A DNA stretch of 49,625 nucleotides. Origin: Clostridia bacterium (lineage in GTDB: Bacteria; Bacillota; Clostridia; Lachnospirales; CAG-274). The translations under genes and the position numbers were made by a program. Shown one piece after another: positions 8,302 through 15,996 of the stretch. The stretch spans positions 1 through 49,625 of the forward strand of contig JAUNGN010000018.1 in assembly GCA_030524425.1 (NCBI GenBank). The letters are read 5' to 3'. The notes beneath the pieces were generated by a model. It saw nothing but the letters and a program-made list of their open reading frames with translations. It was not told where the DNA came from and did not search any database. How positions within the stretch are numbered: position 1 is the stretch's first letter; each line of letters opens with the position of its first letter.

Positions 8302-8862
8302 ATGGCATTTGGAAATTTTAGAGAAACTAATGAAAATACTGAAACTAATGAAACAAGAGAAACAACAGATAATACTGAAAAACCAAAAAATCAAATTCTT
8401 GAAATACCTGAAAATTACGATGATGATTTTGAGAGTAAGCTTGATTCTAATGAAAAAAAACAAACAGCTGAAAATAATAATTCAGGTGAAAATATTGACA
8501 ATGGTGAAAAAAATGAAGAAGAAAAAATCAGTCTGCTTGACAGAATGAAAAATCTTTTTAGTAAAAAAGAGAATGATGAAAAAGCAGATTTAGAAAGTAA
8601 TGATGATACTTATGATGAGTCTGAGTCAAAAAAAGAGCGTAATTCTTTTGTTGAAAATTTACGTGAAAATGCTCCTTCATATGAGGAGCAAGCAGAAAAA
8701 GCAAAGACTTTTGATGGACCGGAGAAAGATAGCTATTTAGATGAGAGGGCAAAATCTGAACGGGCATACGAAGAAAATCCTAATAAAAAATCTTGGGAGC
8801 TATCGTCTGAACAAATGGAGGACTTTAAAAAAGCAGATGCCGAAAGACTTGAAAAATTATAA
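8302..8862 (+). CDS. Acidic, probably disordered protein
   Basis: I do not recognise this 186-residue protein. It is dominated by Glu, Asp, Asn, Lys and Ser, has no hydrophobic segment, and is probably largely disordered or coiled-coil. A short amphipathic patch (ISLLDRMKNLFSKK, near residue 75) and a C-terminal helix-rich tail (SWELSSEQMEDFKKAD) are the only ordered-looking parts. The start at 8302 is preferred because GGAGG at 8289-8293 serves it; an in-frame ATG at 8287 would overlap that site. It lies 15 bases after the ATPase stop, so it is probably co-transcribed and could be an adaptor. Confidence 0.7.
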   Translation: MAFGNFRETNENTETNETRETTDNTEKPKNQILEIPENYDDDFESKLDSNEKKQTAENNNSGENIDNGEKNEEEKISLLDRMKNLFSKKENDEKADLESNDDTYDESESKKERNSFVENLRENAPSYEEQAEKAKTFDGPEKDSYLDERAKSERAYEENPNKKSWELSSEQMEDFKKADAERLEKL

Positions 8863-8892
8863 TAAGTATCGGCACAATAGGAGAGTGGTATA

Positions 8893-10461
8893 ATGCCAAG
8901 CTTGGTTGAATTAAAATATAATCCGTTTATACCAAATTTGAGTATTTTAATTGATGGAAAACAGCCAACGGAATTTAGTCGTTTAGTTCAATATTCGGAT
9001 GAAGATATTATACTTTGGTATGATAAAATATTAGATACCATTTATAGTGAAGTAAGATGTGATTTTGCGGTATATTTTGTTGGAAATCAATTAGATGCGG
9101 AAATTTTGAAATATGTTTGCAGACAGAATAAATATTGTGTAGGCTTCAAATATAAAGAGTTCCCTGTGGCAGACTCCCTTCAGAGCAGAATGAAAAAGCT
9201 TAATCAATATATAAAACATAAAGGAAATGTTATGTATGCAAAAACAATTATTGATGCAGTATTTGTTATACCTCATCAAATGCAAAAATATTTAGAGGAT
9301 ATTTCTGAACTGGATGTTAATAATTTGTTTTGTTCTGTTAGGGTTAGCACCATAGGGACTCATTCGGATTATGTTGAAACAAATAACAGTTTTCTGTTTT
9401 TAATTACCGACCCAAATAAAACAGGGTATGAGTATATAAAACAACTTAAAACATTGAAAGCAAAATATGTTTTAATTGTTGGAGAAAAGGAAGGACTAAT
9501 TTGTATTGAAAATGATTGTTGGATTTATGGAACAACTACGGATACATTATTCAACACAATTTTTACATGTTTACTACAGTCACCTTTGATGCTTGCATTC
9601 CGGAAATGTGTTAGTAGTATTATGGAAAAAAATTGCGATGATGATTTCAAAAAAATATATGCTGTTGAACCAATTATAAGAATTAATGTCGATGATAAAA
9701 TTGAAGTAGGTAAAAGTGCTAAAATAAATATTTCGCTGGATCCTCCGATTGGCAATATTCCTAAGCTTATATATAAAATTACAAATCAAAGTATTGCTGT
9801 ATGTGATGGCTTGTGCGTAAGTGCTAAACAAGCAGGAACGACAAATTTGGAGGTATATAGAAACGGAGATAAGAAGCCCTTTTTCACAAAACCAATACAG
9901 ACTTATAAACGGAACAGAATAACAAAAATTTTTTTGTCAGATGATTCGATACTTATTGGTGTTGGTGATAATAAAAAACTGACCGCTGATTATTTTCCTC
10001 AAAATGCTGATAACATAAACACTATTACATGGAAAAGCAGTGACAAAGCCATAATTAAGGTTGATAAAAACGGATTTATAGAGGCTATAGGTGTTGGCAA
10101 CTGTCGCATTATTTGTATGGCAGAAAATGTTTCGGCACAATGTAAATGTCAGGTCAAACCTTATTTAAAAGATATTACCTTTGACTTTGATTTGGAAAAT
10201 GGTGTTATGAACCTTGAGCCAATGACTGAAATAAATTTAAAGATTAAAACCTTTCCAAATAACTGTATAGATGATGATTTATCTATAATATCATCAGATT
10301 ATAATGTTGTTAACGTAGTTAAAACAACTCTTTATGCAAAAACAAAAGGAGAAGCAACAATAACAGTAAAAAACAAAACCGGAAGTGTTAGTCAATGCTT
10401 TAAAGTTGTTATAACCAAAAAGAAAAATAGTTTTTTCAAAAACTTATTTAATAAAAAATGA
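8893..10461 (+). CDS. Cytoplasmic protein with unknown N-terminal domain and Ig-like (Big_2) repeats
   Basis: The 522-residue protein has an unrecognised alpha/beta N-terminal part (1-255). About three Ig-like repeats follow: roughly 265-345, a clear Big_2 unit at about 350-430 (TWKSSDKAIIKVDKNGFIEAIGVGNC) and a weaker one at about 432-512. Big_2 domains normally sit in exported surface proteins, yet there is no signal peptide, membrane segment or sortase signal, and the C-terminus is Lys/Phe-rich. It lies between the acidic protein and the Hsp70 gene, same strand, with 20-30 base gaps. An intracellular structural or adhesion module, or export by an unknown route, would both be unusual. Confidence 0.72.
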   Translation: MPSLVELKYNPFIPNLSILIDGKQPTEFSRLVQYSDEDIILWYDKILDTIYSEVRCDFAVYFVGNQLDAEILKYVCRQNKYCVGFKYKEFPVADSLQSRMKKLNQYIKHKGNVMYAKTIIDAVFVIPHQMQKYLEDISELDVNNLFCSVRVSTIGTHSDYVETNNSFLFLITDPNKTGYEYIKQLKTLKAKYVLIVGEKEGLICIENDCWIYGTTTDTLFNTIFTCLLQSPLMLAFRKCVSSIMEKNCDDDFKKIYAVEPIIRINVDDKIEVGKSAKINISLDPPIGNIPKLIYKITNQSIAVCDGLCVSAKQAGTTNLEVYRNGDKKPFFTKPIQTYKRNRITKIFLSDDSILIGVGDNKKLTADYFPQNADNINTITWKSSDKAIIKVDKNGFIEAIGVGNCRIICMAENVSAQCKCQVKPYLKDITFDFDLENGVMNLEPMTEINLKIKTFPNNCIDDDLSIISSDYNVVNVVKTTLYAKTKGEATITVKNKTGSVSQCFKVVITKKKNSFFKNLFNKK

Positions 10462-10480
10462 AAGGAATGGTGTATTTATA

Positions 10481-12046
10481 ATGGGAAAGTACATAGGAAT
10501 TGATTTAGGCACAACATTTTCATGTATGGCATATATAACAGAAAATGGTCAACCGGAAATAATACCAAACAGCGAAGGAGAAAATACGACTCCATCAACA
10601 GTTTTATTTGATGATGGCACAACCATTGTAGGAAAGGAAGCCAAAGCCCAAAGTCTATTTGAACCCCAAAATTTTGAACAATTTGTAAAAAGACATATGG
10701 GAGAAAGAGATTATCTTTTTACAACGAAGGATGGGGAAAAATATTCTCCGGAAGCAATATCAGCAATAGTATTGTCAAAAATGAAAACTGACGCTGAAAG
10801 CTATTTGGGTGATTCTGTAGACGGAGCAGTAATTACAGTGCCAGCATATTTTAACGAAGCGCAAAGAAAATCAACTATGGATGCTGGAAAGATTGCGGGC
10901 TTAAATGTAATTGCAATCATTAATGAGCCTACTGCTGCGGCATTGGCATTTGGTATATCAAAAGGAACAGATAAGCCTCAAATCATTATGGTTTATGATT
11001 TAGGAGGCGGTACATTTGATGTTACGATAATGAAATTTGATAGTGAAGATATAACTGTTCTTGGCACAGCGGGCGACAGAAAACTTGGAGGATTTGATTT
11101 CGATAATAAGATTATTAATGCTGTAATAGAAGCGGCCAAAATTGAAGGTATTGATATCGAAAAAGATATGACTGCAAGGCAGGATTTACAGCTGAAGGCA
11201 GAGGCTGCAAAAAAATCTTTATCTGCCAAAGACAAAACAAATATTATGCTAAATGTTAGTGGTCGACCTTTTAAATATACATTAACAAGAGATGATTTTA
11301 CAGATTTGGTTGAGCCTCTTTTGTTTAAAACTGTAGGCAGTATGGAAAATGCCTGTGACGAAGCCGGACTTGAATATTCTGATTTGGATAAAATTTTGCT
11401 TGTTGGTGGTTCTACAAGGATGCCTATTGTAAAAGATTGTATAGCGGAGGAAACTGGTATTACACCATCATCAGAAATTCATCCTGATGAAGCAGTTGCA
11501 ATTGGTGCGGCCTACCATGCCTTAGACGTAATAAAACGTGAACAAGAAAAGGCAAAGCAAAGTGGAGATATGAATAATGATGTATTTGATATTGATATTC
11601 CCGAGATGAGCCGTAAGTATAATTTTCAAGATGTTACATCTCACGGTATAGGTATTGTAATTCAAAATAATAACGGAGAAGAAGAAAACTCTGTTATTAT
11701 ACCAAAAAATGTTCAGGTTCCTGCAGAGTTTACAGGATGTTACTCAACGACAATACCATATCAAGAAACTCTTGATATTAGAGTAACTCAAGGTGAAGAA
11801 ACTGATTTAAGGTATGTAACAGTAATAGGCAATGCCGAAATTAAAATTTCTCCGCGCGAAGAATTGGTTGGTATAGAGGTCACAATTTCCTGTGATGAAA
11901 ACTCAATTATTCATGTTAAGGTATTCGATCAAGGATTGAATATGGATTTAGGTGAAATGTATATTGACAGAATATCTAATTTATCTGATGAAGAAATAAA
12001 ACAAAATCAGCTAAAGATAAGTAAACTGGATATAAGCGGCGACTGA
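10481..12046 (+). CDS. DnaK-like Hsp70, shortened (no lid)
   Basis: The 521-residue chaperone has a full actin-like nucleotide-binding domain: GIDLGTTFS phosphate-1 loop, PAYFNEAQR, NEPTAAALA, DLGGGTFDV phosphate-2 loop and VGGSTRMP adenosine motif. The substrate-binding beta domain is divergent, and the protein stops about 90 residues short of DnaK (about 610), so the alpha-helical lid is missing. It is therefore a specialised paralogue and not the housekeeping DnaK; no grpE, dnaJ or hrcA lies beside it. The start has AAAGGAATGG upstream. Its neighbours include a J-domain-like membrane protein, which suggests a dedicated Hsp70-cochaperone pair serving the ATPase or toxin-like proteins of this locus. 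Confidence 0.92.
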   Translation: MGKYIGIDLGTTFSCMAYITENGQPEIIPNSEGENTTPSTVLFDDGTTIVGKEAKAQSLFEPQNFEQFVKRHMGERDYLFTTKDGEKYSPEAISAIVLSKMKTDAESYLGDSVDGAVITVPAYFNEAQRKSTMDAGKIAGLNVIAIINEPTAAALAFGISKGTDKPQIIMVYDLGGGTFDVTIMKFDSEDITVLGTAGDRKLGGFDFDNKIINAVIEAAKIEGIDIEKDMTARQDLQLKAEAAKKSLSAKDKTNIMLNVSGRPFKYTLTRDDFTDLVEPLLFKTVGSMENACDEAGLEYSDLDKILLVGGSTRMPIVKDCIAEETGITPSSEIHPDEAVAIGAAYHALDVIKREQEKAKQSGDMNNDVFDIDIPEMSRKYNFQDVTSHGIGIVIQNNNGEEENSVIIPKNVQVPAEFTGCYSTTIPYQETLDIRVTQGEETDLRYVTVIGNAEIKISPREELVGIEVTISCDENSIIHVKVFDQGLNMDLGEMYIDRISNLSDEEIKQNQLKISKLDISGD

Positions 12047-12065
12047 TAATTAGGAGGTATAATTA

Positions 12066-12533
12066 ATGCAGTTATCAATGAAGGAACATAAATTTACAAT
12101 ACGTGATAAGTTTACTGTACAGGACGCTACGGGCAATGACAAATATCAAGTGGTAGGAGAACTGTTAAGTGCAGCTAAGACACTTCATATAAAAGATATG
12201 AATGGAAATGAGGTAGCTTCTATACAAGAAAAAATAATAAGCTTCAAACCAAAATTTTATCTTGTTATTAATGGAGAGCGAGTTGGAGAAATAGTTAAAG
12301 ATATGTCACTATTTAAGCCAAAGTATCATATAAGCGGATTAGACTGGAATATTAAGGGAGATATTTCTGAACACAAATATTCCATATCAAGTGACAAGAA
12401 AATGATCGTTACTGTAAAAAAGAAAAGGTTTGCATTAACTGGTACATATGTATTTGATATTGAAGACGAATCAAATGAAATACCTGCTCTTGCGGCAGTA
12501 CTTGCTATTAATTATATTGTTTCAAACAGTTGA
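12066..12533 (+). CDS. LURP-one-related (Tubby-like fold) protein
   Basis: The 155-residue protein matches the LURP-one/YxjI pattern: a beta-rich barrel with repeated xIKDMNGNEVASIQEK and YVFDIEDE strands and a C-terminal hydrophobic helix (ALAAVLAINYIV). Family members are usually of unknown function and may bind phospholipids or act as membrane tethers. It has AGGAGG at 12053-12058 and lies 19 bases after the Hsp70 gene, so it is probably in the same operon. Confidence 0.75.
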   Translation: MQLSMKEHKFTIRDKFTVQDATGNDKYQVVGELLSAAKTLHIKDMNGNEVASIQEKIISFKPKFYLVINGERVGEIVKDMSLFKPKYHISGLDWNIKGDISEHKYSISSDKKMIVTVKKKRFALTGTYVFDIEDESNEIPALAAVLAINYIVSNS

Positions 12534-12571
12534 AACAATAAATTTTAAATAAACCAAAGGAGGATTGTTTT

Positions 12572-12631
12572 ATGATTACATTTGCAAAAGGAGGGATAGC
12601 TAAGCATGACGGTTACATACGATTTGTATAA
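12572..12631 (+). CDS. Possible 19-codon leader peptide
   Basis: ATG 12572 is preceded by a strong AAAGGAGG (12556-12563) and opens a 19-codon frame ending TAA 12629-12631. This overlaps the start of the J-domain gene (12606) in another frame, and the J gene's own GGAGGG (12590-12595) lies inside it. It could couple translation into the downstream gene. The peptide itself has no recognisable feature. Confidence 0.35.
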   Translation: MITFAKGGIAKHDGYIRFV

Positions 12632-13811
12632 AGTTCTTGAACTTGAACGTTCTTGGGACGAAAAAACTATAAGAAGTAAGCTTAAAGAAAGACAAAAGTT
12701 TTGGACATCACGGCAAAGCTCATGCAACGATAAAGAACAGCTGCTCATTATTGACGAACTAATGAATAAGATAGAAGACGCTTATCGTTTTCTTATAAAA
12801 CCTATTAAAAGGAAGCAGTATGATGAGGCACTTGATAAAGCTTACAAAGAAGGTATTATTAAGGACGAAACAGAGGAGAAGATGAAAAGTCTTCTTGAAC
12901 AGGCTATGGCATATTATCGTAAGGGTAATATTAAGTTGGCTGCTAATTGCGCTCAAGAGGCTATAGACGGAAACCTAAATGATCCTAAAGCGTATGATAT
13001 TCTTGCAAGGTGTCATTTCGATATGCAATCCTATCAAAAAGCAATTGATACTGTAGATACAGGTATTAAAATATATACTGACAATCTGGATTTGCATTGG
13101 CTTGGTGCAAGAATAGCTACTGTCGGTACTCAAAACTATGATGATGCTCAAATCAGAGTTAATAAACTTATTGAAATTGCTCCAAATAATTCAATAGGTC
13201 ATTCAGAGCAAATATTTTTGCACTTGCGCAAAGGTGATGAGGATTTAGCTTTACAAGAAATAGATTCATATATTTCTGCTAATCCTTCAGATTCTGGGTT
13301 CAAACGGAGTGTAGCATATGATTTAGATACTTATTCTAACAGTTGCTATTACTATGATGCTGCAAGTAATTCTTCATTTATTGCCGACAAAACATCCTAT
13401 GAAAAATGTTTGAGGCTTAGAAATAAAGCAGTTGAAATCTATAGTGATGAGCATACACAAAAACAATTGGAAAATGCTAAATACTATGGAACCAGGGAAT
13501 GGGATAGTTGGAATATAGACAGTATTAAATCATTAACTATATATGGAATTATTTTATTGTTCCTATTTTGGCCTGTTGGACTAGCGTTATTGATAATTGA
13601 TGTTGCTCTGATTTGCTTCAGCTTCAGACCTTATTGGCAAATTAACAAAACATATGTAACTGGTGAAATGGGTACAGCCGAAAAACTTGTTAGTGTGTTA
13701 GGAGATTATGCTGCTCGTTTTGGCGGATGGTTTATCAGATTCATATGGAAACTTGTTATTTGGTTCATAAGATTTATTTTTTGGCTTGCTTCTGGCGGAC
13801 CATTCAGATGA
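12606..13811 (+). CDS. Degenerate J-domain/TPR membrane protein
   Basis: The 401-residue protein begins with a J-like domain (about 4-75: YDLYKVLELERSWDEKTIRS, then IEDAYRFL and KRKQYDEAL). Where HPD should stand it reads FWTSR, so the Hsp70-stimulating motif is absent. TPR-like helical repeats cover about 100-235. The C-terminus has two hydrophobic segments (about 303-340) and an aromatic amphipathic or membrane segment at the end (about 372-396). It is probably membrane-anchored with its J/TPR part in the cytosol. Its neighbourhood with the lidless Hsp70 suggests the two work together, perhaps with an ATPase cycle that does not need HPD. Confidence 0.82.
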   Translation: MTVTYDLYKVLELERSWDEKTIRSKLKERQKFWTSRQSSCNDKEQLLIIDELMNKIEDAYRFLIKPIKRKQYDEALDKAYKEGIIKDETEEKMKSLLEQAMAYYRKGNIKLAANCAQEAIDGNLNDPKAYDILARCHFDMQSYQKAIDTVDTGIKIYTDNLDLHWLGARIATVGTQNYDDAQIRVNKLIEIAPNNSIGHSEQIFLHLRKGDEDLALQEIDSYISANPSDSGFKRSVAYDLDTYSNSCYYYDAASNSSFIADKTSYEKCLRLRNKAVEIYSDEHTQKQLENAKYYGTREWDSWNIDSIKSLTIYGIILLFLFWPVGLALLIIDVALICFSFRPYWQINKTYVTGEMGTAEKLVSVLGDYAARFGGWFIRFIWKLVIWFIRFIFWLASGGPFR

Positions 13812-13837
13812 TTATAATTATTTAGCAAATATTTATT

Positions 13838-13870
13838 AACACCCGCCTTTGTCTTTAGGTGGGTGTTTTT
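13838..13870 (+). terminator. Intrinsic terminator before the toxin-like gene
   Basis: There is an 11-bp stem (13838-13848 with 13857-13867), an 8-nt loop and a T-run at 13866-13870. It lies between the J-domain gene and the ribosome binding site of the next gene, so expression of that gene depends on readthrough or on its own promoter. Confidence 0.85.
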
Positions 13871-13883
13871 GGAGGTATATATT

Positions 13884-14555
13884 ATGGGATTAAATTCACA
13901 TGAGAGGTTTGAAAATTATATGGATGTAGCATCTCCTGAAACTATAGGAGATGCTAAGAAAATTACCGATTACGAGGAAAATGATGACCCTTATAATGAT
14001 TTATTTTCCGAAAAGCTTGAAGAATCCGAAATGCTTCACGATTCATTTTTGTCTCCAGAAGCTGAACAGTTGATAGATGAGTTTGATACAAGAACAGATA
14101 TTGATGATAAAGTAAAAGAATTACCAAAGGTTGAATTGCCTCTATGTGTGCAAGATACTTTTCGTGGGAGAAATTACAGAACTGTTGAAGCTGTGGAAGA
14201 TTTAACGCTATATAGAGTTTATGGGGGAGAGGCAAACAAGCAGGGTTCTTATCTAACCACACAATTGCCTGTAGACAGAATGGATACTAAGATTGAGTCT
14301 GCTTTATCACCGGAGTGGAAAAATACAAGAGAGTATTACTGTGAAGTGCATGTTCCAAAGGGTACAATAATGAATATTGGTAAGGTTGGAGAGCAACGTA
14401 CAATAGATAATACATTATTAAAGGGCGGAGCTGACCAAATTCTTGTATCACCTGATTTTGTAGACAAATCGGAATATTTTAAAGAATCACAAAAACTTGA
14501 CTTCATAAGCAATTTTTCTGACTTTGAAAAAAAAGCTAATGATTTGGAAAAATAA
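13884..14555 (+). CDS. Protein with polymorphic-toxin/ADP-ribosyltransferase-like C-terminal domain
   Basis: The 223-residue protein has an acidic N-terminal half (1-85) and a C-terminal domain (about 90-205) with the pattern LYRVYGGEA, SYLTTQLPVDRM, ALSPEWKNT, VHVPKGTIMNIGKVG and KGGADQILVSPDF. From memory, that pattern recurs as a C-terminal module in polymorphic toxins and is considered ADP-ribosyltransferase-like. Catalytic residues cannot be assigned from sequence alone; R in LYRVYGG and the ST-like and acidic positions are candidates. ATG 13884 has GGAGG at 13871-13875. An upstream in-frame GTG inside the terminator is rejected. No immunity gene is obvious after it. It might be an effector or a housekeeping modifier of the locus. 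Confidence 0.6.
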   Translation: MGLNSHERFENYMDVASPETIGDAKKITDYEENDDPYNDLFSEKLEESEMLHDSFLSPEAEQLIDEFDTRTDIDDKVKELPKVELPLCVQDTFRGRNYRTVEAVEDLTLYRVYGGEANKQGSYLTTQLPVDRMDTKIESALSPEWKNTREYYCEVHVPKGTIMNIGKVGEQRTIDNTLLKGGADQILVSPDFVDKSEYFKESQKLDFISNFSDFEKKANDLEK

Positions 14556-14902
14556 TATATTTGGATTTTATATTGAAACTATTGATCAATTTATACTGAT
14601 TAAATTTCCTCATCATATTTTATTGATATAACTGCGGTCATTTTTATTGCTGTGAAGAGTTTTATCTAAAACATCTTTAACTATAATTATTATAGCAATT
14701 CTCAAATTGTACAAATATTCCAAAAATCATAGAAAGATTTTTATTATACACTGCGAATATTTAGAAAGTATTATAATATATACAATAAATAATGGCTGAA
14801 AGAATGTTAATAATCTTTACAATCCACAGAAAATTAGAAAAAACCATATAACAGCAGAGACTGTAATTGATGCTTTTTTCACTTTATTTGGCAATTGTTG
14901 GA
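14556..14902. other. Gene-free AT-rich stretch
   Basis: This stretch has no credible open frame, tRNA or strong hairpin. It separates the toxin-like gene from a decayed gene and is consistent with degraded accessory DNA. Confidence 0.6.
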
Positions 14903-15203
14903 GAAAATTGGCTGAGAGTAAGACCTTTCGGCATAGCGCACATTTTGGGAAGAGAGCTCTACATATAAACTGACAAGGCTAATAATCCATCAAAGCAGTT
15001 TATGGCAAATAAAAGGGCTGAAATTTGCACTTTTAAAGACGGCAAGTGGATAAGGATTGCCGCGCGAGCTTGCAGGGGACGACCGCATTGAAGCAAGAGA
15101 ATCAATGCTTGAGGCATATCCCTCTTTGAAAAGCATGTACTCTGCGGATGACATGAATACACCGGTTTTCTACTTCAAAAACGCTGTTGCGACAATAAAT
15201 TAA
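14903..15203 (+). pseudogene. Decayed pyridoxamine 5'-phosphate oxidase-family protein
   Basis: Two frames together spell a flavin-binding split-barrel oxidase of the NimA/PNPOx type. WLRVRPFGIAHILGRELYI is followed by a TAA stop (14966-14968) where a Gln codon is expected, then TDKANNPSKQFMANKRAEICTFKDGKWIRIA in the same frame. A +1 frameshift lies near 15062-15066, and the rest (GDDRIEARESMLEAYPSLKSMYSADD..YFKNA) runs to TAA 15201-15203. The 5' end is also missing. The remnant suggests this stretch was once ordinary gut-anaerobe DNA. Confidence 0.75.
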
Positions 15204-15243
15204 TTTACATACGTGCCTATAACAATTAAATTTAATATTTAAT

Positions 15244-15278
15244 AAAGTCTGCTTGGAGAAATTTCGGCAGACTTTTTT
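15244..15278 (+). terminator. Intrinsic terminator
   Basis: There is a 9-bp stem (15244-15252 with 15267-15275), a 14-nt loop and a T-run to 15278. It insulates the recombinase cassette from upstream transcription. Confidence 0.8.
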
Positions 15279-15385
15279 ATCATTTTGGACAGCTTACAAA
15301 GCATATTTTGTTTTGTGGGCTGTTTTTTTATTAAAAACCTTAAGTTTTTGCTGTTTTGTGAGCTACCTATAGGAGGTGATTTCGG

Positions 15386-15784
15386 ATGACTAATGAGCAA
15401 AAAGAGAAAATCATTCGTTTTCGCAATATGGGTCATGGGTATGCGGAGATTGGACGAGAGATTGGTGTTTCCAAAGACACGGTTAAAAGTTATTGTCGCA
15501 GAAATGGTTTAAAAATTTCCGACAGCAAAAATGTTGATAAATGCCGTGAATGCAGTAAGCCTATTATGCAGTATGAGAAAAAGAAGAAAAGGATATTCTG
15601 CTGTAAAGCTTGTCGTGAAAAATGGTGGGCGGCTCATCCGGAACAAGTAAATAAAAAGGCGATTTACAGCTTTGAGTGTACTTTCTGCGGCAGAAAATTC
15701 ACGGCATACGGAAACAGCAAGCGTAAATACTGCTCTCACAAATGTTATATAAAGGACAGATTTGGGGGCAGAGCAGATGAATGA
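15386..15784 (+). CDS. HTH plus zinc-ribbon protein of serine-recombinase cassette
   Basis: The 132-residue protein has an N-terminal helix-turn-helix of resolvase/sigma-like type (about 3-35: EKIIRFRNMGHGYAEIGREIGVSKDTVKSYCRR) and two Cys-pair zinc ribbons (CRECSKPI...FCCKAC at about 52-73 and CTFCGRKF...YCSHKC at about 93-116). It has AGGAGGTGA upstream. Such proteins regularly precede a SHOCT-like protein and one or two large serine recombinases in clostridial mobile elements. A role in DNA targeting or regulation of the recombinases is inferred. Confidence 0.82.
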   Translation: MTNEQKEKIIRFRNMGHGYAEIGREIGVSKDTVKSYCRRNGLKISDSKNVDKCRECSKPIMQYEKKKKRIFCCKACREKWWAAHPEQVNKKAIYSFECTFCGRKFTAYGNSKRKYCSHKCYIKDRFGGRADE

Positions 15785-15956
15785 TAAACAATTTCAAGCC
15801 GAAAAGCTATATTACATCTCTTCCTCTATAGCTAAATCTATGCTTGAAAAAGGGGTAATAAGCCAAGAGGTATATACTATAATTGATACAAAACTTTTGG
15901 AAAAATACCGCCCGATTTCGGCAATATTATTGTCGGAAAAGTCGTTGACTTTATAA
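15777..15956 (+). CDS. SHOCT-like small protein
   Basis: The 59-residue protein overlaps the preceding gene by 8 bases, which implies translational coupling. Its MLEKGVISQEVYTIIDTKLLEKY stretch fits the SHOCT short helical motif common in mobile-element proteins. ATG 15777 is chosen with GGGGGCAG at 15764-15771; the upstream TTG is less likely. A modulator of the recombinases is the usual guess; its function is unproven. Confidence 0.7.
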   Translation: MNDKQFQAEKLYYISSSIAKSMLEKGVISQEVYTIIDTKLLEKYRPISAILLSEKSLTL

Positions 15957-15996
15957 CACTTTAGAGTGATATATGGTAGCGAAAGGAGACGGTTTT

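Noticed and set aside
13863..13883. GTG start for the toxin-like gene inside the terminator
   Set aside because: It lies in the hairpin stem and lacks a ribosome binding site; ATG 13884 has GGAGG at proper spacing.
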